A stretch of DNA of 64,000 nucleotides from Thioalkalivibrio thiocyanodenitrificans ARhD 1. Lineage in GTDB: Bacteria; Pseudomonadota; Gammaproteobacteria; Ectothiorhodospirales; Ectothiorhodospiraceae. The notes beneath the pieces are model-generated. The model did not search any database, was not told the origin of the DNA, and saw nothing but the letters and a program-made list of their open reading frames with translations. Of this stretch, positions 10,471 through 17,990 are shown one piece after another. A program made the position numbers and the translations under genes. Position 1 is the first letter of the stretch. Each line of letters opens with the position of its first letter. The stretch is taken from NCBI RefSeq assembly GCF_000378965.1, contig NZ_KB900536.1, forward strand, positions 2,286,052 through 2,350,051, given 5' to 3'.

Positions 10471-10553
10471 GCCAGGCGTATCGCTTGAGGCGACTCGTAC
10501 AGCAACTATATTCAGGGAGAAGGCACACGGCCCCACGGCCGAAGGAGCCCCCG

Positions 10554-10787
10554 ATGAGCAACCACATGGCGGATGTCACCATCCACATCGACGAGGAGAC
10601 CGATCACGCAACCCGCGAGCACATCCAGGATGCCCTGCGCGACCTGCCCGGCGTAATGGCCGCCTCCAACCAGCATGAAAGGCCGCACCTGATGGTGGTG
10701 CAATACGACCCCGAGCAGGTCAACAGCCGCACGCTGCTGGACTCGGTGACCGCCTCCGGCGTGCACGCCGAACTGATCGGCCTGTAG
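10554..10787 (+). CDS. Small ferredoxin-fold protein, HMA-like without metal site
   Basis: A 77-residue protein with the beta-alpha-beta-beta-alpha-beta pattern of heavy-metal-associated domains: DVTIHIDEETDHATREHIQ, ALRDLPGV, MVVQYDPEQ, LLDSVTASGVHAELIGL. The usual CxxC copper motif is absent, so it probably does not carry copper that way. Start: ATG 10554 after AAGGAG. A longer frame from 10485 has no ribosome site. Its partner and function are unknown. It precedes the Mut7-C gene by 45 bp on the same strand. Confidence 0.75.
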   Translation: MSNHMADVTIHIDEETDHATREHIQDALRDLPGVMAASNQHERPHLMVVQYDPEQVNSRTLLDSVTASGVHAELIGL

Positions 10788-10832
10788 CCGCTCGCCATCG
10801 CCCCGGCCAGGAACGGCAAATCATTTCTTTCC

Positions 10833-11600
10833 ATGGCCGGCCGGATCAGCATCCGTTTCTACGAGGAGCTCAACGACTTCCTGCCCGCCGGGCAGCGCAA
10901 GGCGGACATTGCACACAGCTTCAGGAACACCGGCTCGGTCAAGGACCTGATCGAATCGATGGGGGTCCCGCATACGGAAATCGACCTGATCCTGGTCAAC
11001 GGGGTCTCGGTCGCCTTTGACTACCAGGTGCAGGACGGCGACCGCGTCAGCGTCTACCCGGTGTTCGAGGCCCTGGATATCCAACCGCTCACGCACCTGC
11101 GCCCGCGGCCCCTGCGGGTGACCCGCTTCGTGCTGGATGTCCACCTGGGAAGGCTTGCCGCCTACCTGCGCATGCTGGGTTTCGACTGCCTGTATCGCAA
11201 CGATTACGAGGACGCCGCCCTGGCGCGGTTGTCCGTCGCAGAACACCGCATCCTGCTCACCCGCGACCGCCGCCTGCTCATGCTCAAGCAGGTCACCCAT
11301 GGCTACTACGTGCGCGCCCGGCTGCCCCGGGAGCAACTGGTGGAGGTCATGACCCGCTTCGACCTGCTCAGGGCACGACGACCCTTCACCCGCTGCCTGC
11401 ATTGCAACGGCCTGATCGAGCCTGTGGACAAGGAGGCCGTCCTCGAGCGCCTGCTGCCGCGCACCCGGGAGTACTACGAGAAGTTCTGGCAGTGCGCCCG
11501 GTGCGGGAAGATCTATTGGAAGGGCAGCCACTACCGGCGCATGCAGCGGCTGCTGGCAACCGTGGAAGCGGGCATGGCGGAACCGCCGGGGCCTACCTAG
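10833..11600 (+). CDS. Ubiquitin-like/Mut7-C RNase domain protein
   Basis: A 255-residue two-domain protein. Residues 1-90 resemble the Mut7-C ubiquitin-like (ThiS/MoaD-fold) domain: SIRFYEELNDFLP, then LILVNGVSVAFDYQVQDGDR. Residues 95-245 match the Mut7-C PIN-like nuclease: FVLDVHLGRLAAYLRMLGFD, with acidic residues DVHLG, RNDYED and LTRDRRLL, and a zinc-ribbon-like end with CLHC and CARC pairs. Family members are predicted ribonucleases and the substrate is unknown. No partner gene is evident. The annotation rests on clear family patterns, the activity on inference. Confidence 0.88.
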   Translation: MAGRISIRFYEELNDFLPAGQRKADIAHSFRNTGSVKDLIESMGVPHTEIDLILVNGVSVAFDYQVQDGDRVSVYPVFEALDIQPLTHLRPRPLRVTRFVLDVHLGRLAAYLRMLGFDCLYRNDYEDAALARLSVAEHRILLTRDRRLLMLKQVTHGYYVRARLPREQLVEVMTRFDLLRARRPFTRCLHCNGLIEPVDKEAVLERLLPRTREYYEKFWQCARCGKIYWKGSHYRRMQRLLATVEAGMAEPPGPT

Positions 11601-11740
11601 TGTCTTGTCCCGTCGCGGACAAGCGAGAAACCCTTAAAACAATTCATATTGCCCGGACGATCACGCCTCCAAGGGTGGATTACGGTCGCTCTCAGACAAC
11701 TTCTCGTTCCGGCTCCAGCAGTTGCAGAGGTCCGACCCCG

Positions 11741-11867
11741 CCCACTGCGTCAGAGCGCCATTCCTGGCCCGAGAAATGGGCTTCCAAGCGGAAATCCCAG
11801 CCTGGAAACAAGGCGTTCGCTTGAGATATCAATATGTTGCCGTGGTCCGACCCCTTATTGCCTTGCG
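11741..11867. repeat. Cassette-region repeat, partial copy
   Basis: Related to the sequence after the hicB remnants at 12841, 15104 and 16032. It keeps the GAGCGCCATT...AATGGGCTTCCAAGCGG hairpin and the ATATGTTGCCGTGGTCCGAC tag, but without a hicB piece before it. Together with a shorter tag at about 11728 it fills the 353-bp gap 11601-11953, which holds no gene. Confidence 0.65.
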
Positions 11868-11891
11868 TCCGACCTCCCCCGGTATGGCCGG

Positions 11892-11919
11892 TTGTACTGA
11901 CGGTCGCCGGCTGTAATAT
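11892..11919 (+). promoter_or_regulatory. Promoter of the DUF2283 gene pair
   Basis: TTGTAC (11892-11897) and TAATAT (11914-11919) are 16 bp apart, 35 bp upstream of the first gene start at 11954. Confidence 0.5.
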
Positions 11920-11953
11920 GCTGTGACCTTGGATTCGGAAATGGACTTCCGTC

Positions 11954-12190
11954 ATGAAGACCACGTGGTACTTCCGGGCAGTGCGAACCCGACCGGATCG
12001 GGCAGCGATCAGGGACGAGTGGATCCGGCGTGTCATGGATCATCCCGAGAGGCAAGCCATCCAGGCCGACGGCCGGATTCGGCGATGGGCCAGGATCATG
12101 GAACGCGAGGGACGGTATCTGCGGGTCGTGCTGCTGTCGGACGGAGAGACGGTCCACAATGCGTTCTTCGACAGAGGGTTCAAGCCATGA
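11954..12190 (+). CDS. Small basic protein paired with a DUF2283 protein
   Basis: A 78-residue, Arg-rich protein (RTRPDRAAIRDEWIRRVM, RWARIMEREGRYLRVVLL, TVHNAFFDRGFKP). This kind of protein is commonly encoded directly before DUF2283 genes in mobile or repeat-rich regions, which suggests a toxin-antitoxin-like pair, but no activity is established. Its stop overlaps the next start (ATGA). Confidence 0.7.
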   Translation: MKTTWYFRAVRTRPDRAAIRDEWIRRVMDHPERQAIQADGRIRRWARIMEREGRYLRVVLLSDGETVHNAFFDRGFKP

Positions 12191-12384
12191 AGGTCAAGTA
12201 CTTCGAGGACACGGACACCCTGTACATCGAGTTCCGTAGCGGCGATATCGCAGAGTCAAGGGATCTTGATGAGAACACCGTACTCGATGTGGACGCAGAC
12301 GGTAACATCTGCGCGATCACGTTCGAACATGCGAGTCAGCGAACCGACGTGCGGCATCTTACGGTGGAGGGGATTGCCGCGTAG
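12187..12384 (+). CDS. DUF2283 domain protein
   Basis: A 65-residue protein matching DUF2283: MKVKYFEDTDTLYIEF, then TVLDVDADGNICAITFEHAS. The start overlaps the stop of the preceding gene by 4 bp, so the two are coupled. DUF2283 proteins are usually the second gene of such pairs, and an antitoxin-like role is only inference. Confidence 0.82.
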   Translation: MKVKYFEDTDTLYIEFRSGDIAESRDLDENTVLDVDADGNICAITFEHASQRTDVRHLTVEGIAA

Positions 12385-12448
12385 GCACCTGGCCGACCCG
12401 GCGGACATTCTGGCAGCCGATGAGGCGCCAGCACGGAGCGAACTCTGT

Positions 12449-12724
12449 ATGAGCAAGCGTCGCAAGGCCACACCTGACTTCCAGTCGGAAGCAGAGGAAA
12501 GGGCCTTCTGGGAAAGCCATGATTCCAGCGACTACGTCGATTGGAGCAAGGCGCAGCGTGTGTCTCTTCCCAACCTTAAGCCTTCAACAAAGACCATCTC
12601 ACTCCGGCTCCCGGTGGCGCTGCTGGAGCGCATCAAGATCGAAGCCAACAAACGGGATATGCCCTACCAGTCTCTGATCAAGGCCTGGCTCGCCGAGGAC
12701 GTTGCAAGGAATCACAGCGGCTGA
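12449..12724 (+). CDS. CopG-family antitoxin, orphan copy
   Basis: A 91-residue antitoxin nearly identical to the one at 15636-15911 (differences only near the ends). The N-terminal toxin-binding part contains EAEERAFWESHDSSDYVDW and the C-terminal ribbon-helix-helix contains TISLRLPVALLERIKIEA. The toxin gene that precedes the second copy is missing here: only the last bases upstream of the ATG resemble the brnT end. It could neutralise the intact toxin 3 kb away or be a leftover of a duplication. A hicB 3' fragment follows at once. Confidence 0.82.
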   Translation: MSKRRKATPDFQSEAEERAFWESHDSSDYVDWSKAQRVSLPNLKPSTKTISLRLPVALLERIKIEANKRDMPYQSLIKAWLAEDVARNHSG

Positions 12725-12732
12725 GGTCGGCG

Positions 12733-12841
12733 TCCGCCTCGTGGATCCTGACCATGCTTCCCGGCTGGATGGCGTTGTGGCGGCCCTATCGGTCCTGGGT
12801 CGCGACCTCATCATTGAGGATCAGAAGCAGGTGGCGGCTTG
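12733..12841 (+). pseudogene. hicB 3'-end fragment, copy 1
   Basis: Reads RLVDPDHASRLDGVVAALSV, then LGRDLIIEDQKQVAA and stop: the last 35 or so residues of a HicB antitoxin, including the end of its helix-turn-helix. No start or N-terminal domain is present. The same piece occurs at 15919-16032 and inside the decayed hicB at 14702-15104. Confidence 0.75.
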
Positions 12842-12999
12842 AGTGCAAGTGGGCGCGCGGCGGATCGGCGGATACTGAGCCTCATGGTCGTTAGAGCCCC
12901 ATTTTCATCCCCGGAAATGGGCCTCTAAGCGGGAATCACACCCCGCAAAACAAGGCGTTCTCCAGGGATATCAATGTGTTGCCGTGGTCCGACCCCGCG
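12842..12999. repeat. Cassette-region repeat, copy 1 (hairpin plus 3' tag)
   Basis: About 155 bp of conserved non-coding sequence after a hicB stop. It contains a 14-bp imperfect stem, TTAGAGCCCCATTT (12891-12904) against AAATGGGCCTCTAA (12915-12928), and ends with a GTTGCCGTGGTCCGACCCCG tag. Other copies are 15105-15262 and 16033-16188, with partial ones at 11741-11867 and 10433-10470. Confidence 0.8.
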
Positions 13000-13027
13000 C
13001 CTTGACCCCCATTGATTCACAACCCCC

Positions 13028-14650
13028 TCAGCCATCGGGCTGCGCGACGCTGACCTGGTTCCGCCCGGCACGCTTGGCTTCATACATGGCGTGGTCGGCC
13101 CGCATCATCAGAGCGTCAAGGGAATCTCCCTCCAGGCGCGTCGCCACACCGATGCTGGCGGTGACCGTGAGCACGGTACCGTCGTCAAGCCCGGGCCGGC
13201 TGGCCTCCAGTTTATCGAGGACCCTGCGGGCAACCATGGCGGCTCCGCCCATCTCGGTATCCGGCAGGGCGAGCATGAATTCCTCGCCACCGATTCGGGA
13301 GACGATATCGATGCCCCGTGTCTCGGCCCGGCACAGGGCACCCACAAACGCGAGGATCCGGTCACCCGCGGCGTGGCCATGGGTGTCGTTGATTCGCTTG
13401 AAGTGATCCACGTCGAGTTCGAGCAGGGAGAGTGGCGCATCATGCCGCGCGGCACGCTCCATCTCCCGGGCCATGGCCTCGAGGAATCCATGCCGGTTCA
13501 GGGTGCCGGTCACCGAGTCGGTGAGCGCCCGCTCGCGAAGCTCTGCCTCCAGCAGCTTGCGCGAGTGCACCTCGGAGCGCAGCGCGCGATTGAGCGTGTA
13601 GAATTTGAAAAGCACGGCAGCGCTCAGCGCGACGATCAGCCCGGTGATCAGCGCCGTGTACAGAAGCCAGCGCCACTGCGTCGGTTCCGCGGGCTGGAAC
13701 ATGAAGGCATCGATATCCACCGGACCATGCATCAGCCCCGCCGCCTCGAACTCGCGGGCGATGGATGCCCAGCGCGCCGGGTTCATGTAGCCGATCTCGA
13801 TGAGATCAGGGATCAGCAGGCGCCGGATATTGTCCGCTTCGAATCGCAGGAAATCCCGTCCGAACTCCGGTTCATGTTCACGCTCGATGAGCGCGATGAC
13901 CTCCTCCTGGTGATTGAAGGCGTAAGTCCAGCCCCGCACGAGCGCCTCGCGAAACGCGACCACGATCTCGTTGTTACGTTCGGCGTAGTCGGCCGTGGTG
14001 AACAGCGTGTCGCCATAGAAGTCGATACCCGCCACCTTGGGATCGAAGACCCGGTAACGCTCCCCGGCCCGGGCGAGATAGAAGGGCTCAGTGGTCAGGT
14101 AAGCGGTCATGCCCACCACGTCCCCGTCCACCACCTCCAGTGGGTTCCCGGTGTGCTCGACCATATTGACCCGGCCGGAGTCCACTCCCTCCCTGTGCAG
14201 GTAAGCGAGCAACTCCTCGGAGTAGGGCTCCACCATAATGGTCCTGCCTTCCAGATCCCGCGGCGAAACGATCTCCGGGTCGTCATGGGCGATCAGGATG
14301 TAGGGGGAATGCTGGAAGATAGCCGCCACCCCCACCACCGGCAGGCCGCGGCTGCGGGTGATCAGCAGGCCGGACGTCCCGACCCCGAAATCCGCCCGAC
14401 CGCCCAGGACCTCCTGCGTCGGATTGACGTGAGGCCCGCCCTCCACGAGCGTCACGTCCAGTCCAGCTTCACGGAAATAGCCCTGCGCCTCGGCCGCGTA
14501 GAAGCCGGCGAACTGAAACTGATGGAACCACTTGAGTTGCACACGAACGGGGGCAAGGTCCGCCTCAGCCTTCGCCGGAATTTGTGTGGCTGTCGCCAGC
14601 AAAAAGCCAGCCAGAATGGTTGCCAGGAATCGCCGCAAGATTATGGTCAT
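13028..14650 (-). CDS. NMT1/THI5-like substrate-binding domain fused to a GGDEF diguanylate cyclase
   Basis: A 540-residue sensor enzyme. A signal-like N-terminus (LRRFLATILAGFLLATAT) leads to a periplasmic NMT1/THI5 binding domain (about 30-310; VQLKWFHQFQFAGFYAAEAQ), one membrane helix near 330-350 (LLYTALITGLIVALSAAVLF), then GGDEF. The active site is GGEEF and an RGID inhibition site lies five residues before it, so it should make c-di-GMP with product feedback. The binding domain resembles those for thiamine-precursor-like pyrimidines; the ligand is unknown. I take the ATG at 14650; a GTG at 14692 is possible. Substrate-binding GGDEF fusions are known, and c-di-GMP controls LapA adhesins like the one at the left edge. 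Confidence 0.9.
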   Translation of the reverse strand: MTIILRRFLATILAGFLLATATQIPAKAEADLAPVRVQLKWFHQFQFAGFYAAEAQGYFREAGLDVTLVEGGPHVNPTQEVLGGRADFGVGTSGLLITRSRGLPVVGVAAIFQHSPYILIAHDDPEIVSPRDLEGRTIMVEPYSEELLAYLHREGVDSGRVNMVEHTGNPLEVVDGDVVGMTAYLTTEPFYLARAGERYRVFDPKVAGIDFYGDTLFTTADYAERNNEIVVAFREALVRGWTYAFNHQEEVIALIEREHEPEFGRDFLRFEADNIRRLLIPDLIEIGYMNPARWASIAREFEAAGLMHGPVDIDAFMFQPAEPTQWRWLLYTALITGLIVALSAAVLFKFYTLNRALRSEVHSRKLLEAELRERALTDSVTGTLNRHGFLEAMAREMERAARHDAPLSLLELDVDHFKRINDTHGHAAGDRILAFVGALCRAETRGIDIVSRIGGEEFMLALPDTEMGGAAMVARRVLDKLEASRPGLDDGTVLTVTASIGVATRLEGDSLDALMMRADHAMYEAKRAGRNQVSVAQPDG

Positions 14651-14701
14651 CCGCCCGAATCGGATCCGCCGCCCGAAGGCGTTATTTGCCACAGGTTACC
14701 A

Positions 14702-15104
14702 ACACTACGCGTCCGGGTCAGGATCAATCCCAACTGCTCCGGATGTGCAGGGGGTGATCACCGACGGCGCGACCCGACAGGAAGTCGTGAAGGAAGCGAG
14801 GCGCCGGGTGCCGCCCTTGCAGGTTACGCGCTCAAGGGAGTTGAGCTGCCCCTCGAAGGCGAAGCGGGGCCAGTGCCTGGCGCCCGTAGCGCCGCTTGTG
14901 GCCGCCAAACCGGCCTTGCGTGCCGCCATGCGTGAAGAAGGGGTCTCCAATGTGGCCCTGGCCCGCCGTCTGGGGGTGTCCGAAGCCGCGGTCCGCCGCC
15001 TCGTGGATCCGGACCACGCCTCCCGGCCGGATGGCGTTGTAGCTGCCCTATCGGTCCTGGGTCGCGGCCTCATCATCGAGGATCAGAGGCAGGTGGCGGC
15101 TTGA
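14702..15104 (+). pseudogene. Decayed hicB antitoxin gene with two frameshifts
   Basis: HicB-like sequence is spread over two frames. PDVQGVITDGATRQEVVKEA is in the frame ending at 15104, then ALAGYALKGVELPL is in a different frame, then VAPLVAAKPALRAAMREEG and NVALARRLGVSEAAVRRLVD return to the first frame up to the stop. No good start codon is present and no hicA lies before it. The 3' end matches the isolated fragments at 12733 and 15919. Confidence 0.75.
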
Positions 15105-15262
15105 GTGCACGTGGGCACGCGGCGGATCGCCGGATACGAGCCCCTTGGGCGTTTGAGCGCCATTTTCATCCCCGGATATGGCCTTCCAAGCGGGAATTGC
15201 AGCCCGAAAACCAGGCGTTCGCCCGAGGTATCAAGGTGTTGCCGGTGATCCGACCCCGTTCT
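15105..15262. repeat. Cassette-region repeat, copy 2
   Basis: Same arrangement as copy 1, directly after the hicB stop: imperfect stem TTGAGCGCCAT against ATGGCCTTCCAA and a GTTGCCGGTGATCCGACCCC end tag. Confidence 0.78.
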
Positions 15263-15313
15263 CCCCCGCTCTCCGGTGACCGCGCTCGGAAAGGGGACAG
15301 AACCAGCCCGATC

Positions 15314-15344
15314 TTGGCCAACTCCGTATATGAAGGTAATATAC
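15314..15344 (+). promoter_or_regulatory. brnT promoter with overlapping palindromic operator
   Basis: TTGGCC (15314-15319) and TAATAT (15337-15342) are 17 bp apart. The inverted repeat GTATAT-N7-ATATAC (15326-15331/15339-15344) covers the -10 region, a natural site for repression by the CopG-type antitoxin. The predicted transcription start falls at or just before the ATG at 15350, so the toxin mRNA may be nearly leaderless. Confidence 0.6.
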
Positions 15345-15349
15345 GTTTC

Positions 15350-15664
15350 ATGCTGAACTGGGCGCAGGTCAAGGGATTTGACTGGGACATCGGCAATGCT
15401 CGTAAGAGTGCCGACAAGCACGGCGTCAGTCAGGCCGAGGCCGAGCAGGTGTTTTTCAATGTACCCCTGCTCCTGGCGACTGATTCAAAGCATAGCGTGC
15501 AGGAACAACGCTACCACGCCCTGGGCAGGACGGATGATGGCCGACTGCTTCACATCACATTCACGTTGCGTGTTTCCGGAACCCTGATCCGTGTGATCTC
15601 TGCGTGGAATATGCACCGGAAGGAGCGGATTTTCTATGAGCAAGCGTCGCAAGACCGCACCTGA
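15350..15664 (+). CDS. brnT: BrnT-family toxin (DUF497)
   Basis: A 104-residue toxin of the RelE/Kid-like BrnT family: FDWDIGNARKSADKHGVSQA, EAEQVFFN, RYHALGRTDDGRLLHITFTL, and the end motif RVISAWNMHRKERIFYEQ. BrnT proteins are ribonucleases that block translation. The gene overlaps the antitoxin gene by 29 bp, as usual. No Shine-Dalgarno sequence sits at normal spacing. It is the only intact toxin among the cassettes here. Confidence 0.87.
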   Translation: MLNWAQVKGFDWDIGNARKSADKHGVSQAEAEQVFFNVPLLLATDSKHSVQEQRYHALGRTDDGRLLHITFTLRVSGTLIRVISAWNMHRKERIFYEQASQDRT

Positions 15665-15911
15665 CTTCCAGTCGGAAGCAGAGGAAAGGGCCTTCTGGGA
15701 AAGCCATGATTCCAGCGACTACGTCGATTGGAGCAAGGCGCAGCGTGTGTCTCTTCCAAACCTGAAGCCTTCAACAAAGACCATCTCACTCCGACTCCCG
15801 GTGGCGCTGCTGGAGCGCATCAAGATCGAAGCCAACAAACGGGATATGCCCTACCAGTCTCTGATCAAGGCCTGGCTCGCCGAGGACGTTGCAAGGAAAC
15901 ACGACGGCTGA
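15636..15911 (+). CDS. CopG-family antitoxin partner of BrnT
   Basis: A 91-residue antitoxin with an N-terminal toxin-binding segment (RAFWESHDSSDYVDWSKAQR) and a ribbon-helix-helix (TISLRLPVALLERIKIEA, MPYQSLIKAWLAEDVA). It overlaps brnT and probably binds the palindrome at 15326-15344 to repress the operon. It matches the CopG_antitoxin family more than classic BrnA. The copy at 12449-12724 is almost identical, so the antitoxin gene and what follows were duplicated. Confidence 0.87.
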   Translation: MSKRRKTAPDFQSEAEERAFWESHDSSDYVDWSKAQRVSLPNLKPSTKTISLRLPVALLERIKIEANKRDMPYQSLIKAWLAEDVARKHDG

Positions 15912-15918
15912 GGCGATC

Positions 15919-16032
15919 ATCCGCCGCCTCGTGGATCCGGACCATGCCTCCCGGCTCGATGGCGTTGTGGCTGCCCTATCGGTCCTGGGTCGCGGCCTCA
16001 TCATCGAGGATCAGAGGCAGGTGGCGGCTTGA
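15919..16032 (+). pseudogene. hicB 3'-end fragment, copy 2
   Basis: Reads IRRLVDPDHASRLDGVVAAL, then SVLGRGLIIEDQRQVAA and stop, matching the C-terminus of the decayed hicB at 14702-15104. It follows the CopG antitoxin by 8 bp, the same junction as at 12724-12733. Confidence 0.75.
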
Positions 16033-16188
16033 GTGCACAAGTGGGCGCACGGCGGAGCGCCGGACACAGGGCCCCGTGGGCGTTAGAGCGCCACTTTCAT
16101 CCCCAGAAATGGCCTTCTAAGCGGGAATCCCAGGCCGAAAAACGGGCCTGTAACCCGGGATATCGATGCGTTAACTTAATCCGACCCC
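16033..16188. repeat. Cassette-region repeat, copy 3
   Basis: Third full copy after a hicB stop: stem TTAGAGCGCCA against TGGCCTTCTAA, ending in an AATCCGACCCCG tag. It marks the right edge of the cassette region. Confidence 0.78.
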
Positions 16189-16213
16189 GTTGGTGGCAGC
16201 AACGATTCAACCT

Positions 16214-16621
16214 CTACCGCCTTGGTACGGCTCCGGTAGTCAAATACCGTTCAAGCCGGCCACAATGCTTCGCTGATTCTGTTTCTGACGTATATGACTT
16301 GAACTCTTCGTGTGCCCTTTGCCATTCCTCGCAGGCGCGCGCAAGTGCCGCACCTGTCTTATCAGCTAGTCGCTGCTGCCGCCGCCTTGATTCCAGCGCT
16401 TCGCTCTCCGCGCGTGCCTTTGCCCTCAACACGGAGGTTTCGCGCTGCACCTTGTTCATTTGTGTTGTTACTTCGTTGGAGATTCCGACAAGAGCCTGCT
16501 CCATTTGGTGTTCGACGACCTTCATCGTGATCCAGGTAGATAGTAGATTGCCTGCCGTCACGCCGATGGCGATGACGACCAAGAGGGCCAAGTACTTGGT
16601 AAGACCGCGTTCACCGTTCAT
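16214..16621 (-). CDS. Membrane-anchored coiled-coil protein, unknown
   Basis: A 135-residue protein with one N-terminal membrane helix (KYLALLVVIAIGVTAGNLLS, residues 9-28) and a long charged coiled coil (about 35-110; VLRAKARAESEALESRRRQQ). I do not recognise the family. It stands alone at the left edge of a lower-GC segment, with base composition unlike the core genes, consistent with transfer. The start at 16621 is the first ATG. Confidence 0.6.
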   Translation of the reverse strand: MNGERGLTKYLALLVVIAIGVTAGNLLSTWITMKVVEHQMEQALVGISNEVTTQMNKVQRETSVLRAKARAESEALESRRRQQRLADKTGAALARACEEWQRAHEEFKSYTSETESAKHCGRLERYLTTGAVPRR

Positions 16622-16937
16622 CTTCTCAAGGAGCCCCTTTCTTCTCCCGTTTCCCAGATTTTAAGGCATATCCCCTTCCCTCTCCTACTCCTTCATCTGC
16701 TGCTCCAAGCAACCCGAGAAAAGGCGATCGAACAGCGAAGATGTGGAGGCATGGGGACACCCTTCTCGTTTTACTAGCTTCTCGAGGGCGCCGAGCAGTG
16801 CTCATAGTTCCTGTCAGACAGCTCTTGACACCGAATCGAGCAACAGCGTCACACATTAAGGCTGTTCTCCTTCTTCATTTTACCTGCGCAGGCAACCAGG
16901 ACTTGCCCCCGGCTTCTCGACAAGATCGAACAACCGG
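16622..16937. other. 316-bp gap without supported gene
   Basis: A minus-strand frame at 16626-16856 has no family pattern and no ribosome site. I see no clear terminator or promoter. The composition is AT-richer than the core genome. Confidence 0.5.
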
Positions 16938-17987
16938 TTATCCACTGAGGATAGCCCGCCAATCAGGCGATAGGCTGGCCAATTCGCTGCCTTGTTTCCA
17001 GAGAAGACCGTTCTGCAAATCAGCCTGAGCATATGCCCATCTGGCAATCTGATAACTGGCATCGCGGTCATGCAATAGGCCTCGCCTGTCAAATGCCTCT
17101 GTGAGTTTACTATCTTGTTCCTCGTTCCGTTGGCGCCAGCGCTGCAAATGCTCTAAGGCCGCAAGGTGATCGGACTTGGCACGGTTACAGCTTGGGTGCG
17201 CAAGCACGAAATTGTGTCCCAAATCGATGGGATAACGGGAACGCGGGATGAAGTGGTCCACGTCGGACGCAGCGCGAAGCTGTCGTTCGCAGTAGAAGCA
17301 CCTTGGACCGTCGATTTCCAGCAACACCTTTCTGTAGTCGGCGAGGCTCTGCCGTTCGCTGCCGAACATGAACTCAACAAGATCAACGCGCTGTCCCAGA
17401 ATCGGCTGGTTTCGGTCCAGGCGCCTCACCGCGGCGATCCAGGCGCCCTGAATCATGTTGGTAATCATGGGGTGAAACGCGCGAAAATTATACGCAACGC
17501 CTGGGAGCAGCCGAATGGCATTGTTTTCCAGCGAATGCGGATAGAGGAATATGCTGGGGCTGTCGCCGATCACCTGCAGTCGCCACAGAGGCATTCGCTC
17601 GACCACGGTGGCAACATGCCGAAGCAGCCGCGCCCAAATATTTCGCTGAGTTCTTATCCTGGCCAGGCTACCACCGTTGGCATTCTGAACATTGACAATT
17701 GCGTTGATGATGGCGGCTTGTTGGCCGGCATTCTGGTGCAACACTTGAGCGGGTGACGTACGTGGAAACGGTCGCGACTGCGGCCAGTAGTACTGAATGA
17801 ACTTCTCGGCGACGACGTCGAGCGGTACCTCCAACTCGTCTCCCGAGTCGTCGCCCTGTTCCACGGCAATATCGGCCAGGGCCAGTAACAATGCATACTT
17901 ATAAGTAGCGACGAAGCTTCCTTCTGCAAGAAGGCGCTGCAGATTTTGCAGAAAGCAGATCTGGGCATGTTCAGTCGGTCTCGCCAT
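16938..17987 (-). CDS. HNH endonuclease, large, with helical N-terminal domain
   Basis: A 349-residue protein. Residues about 1-215 are mostly helical without a recognised domain. Residues about 225-275 form an HNH nuclease: CFYCERQLRAASDVDHFIPR, then NFVLAHPSCNRAKSDH, giving the CxxC, the DH pair and the N of the fold. It should cut DNA or RNA in a metal-dependent way; the substrate is unknown. It is last in a tight minus-strand run (HNH_2, small ORF, HIT, HNH) with a 3-bp gap after the HIT gene. The N-terminal region may be a target-recognition or regulatory part. A defence or mobile-element role is inferred from context only. Confidence 0.82.
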   Translation of the reverse strand: MARPTEHAQICFLQNLQRLLAEGSFVATYKYALLLALADIAVEQGDDSGDELEVPLDVVAEKFIQYYWPQSRPFPRTSPAQVLHQNAGQQAAIINAIVNVQNANGGSLARIRTQRNIWARLLRHVATVVERMPLWRLQVIGDSPSIFLYPHSLENNAIRLLPGVAYNFRAFHPMITNMIQGAWIAAVRRLDRNQPILGQRVDLVEFMFGSERQSLADYRKVLLEIDGPRCFYCERQLRAASDVDHFIPRSRYPIDLGHNFVLAHPSCNRAKSDHLAALEHLQRWRQRNEEQDSKLTEAFDRRGLLHDRDASYQIARWAYAQADLQNGLLWKQGSELASLSPDWRAILSG

Positions 17988-17990
17988 GGT

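Noticed and set aside
13091-14935. Long plus-strand frame over the GGDEF gene
   Set aside because: It is the antisense of the substrate-binding/GGDEF protein; only its last part overlaps a decayed hicB frame.
11741-16188. Integron attC sites in the cassette repeats
   Set aside because: The stems read GTTAGAG...CTCTAAG, not the RYYYAAC...GTTRRRY order of attC, and no integrase is present.
16626-16856. 76-codon minus-strand frame
   Set aside because: No start signal, family pattern or sensible composition.
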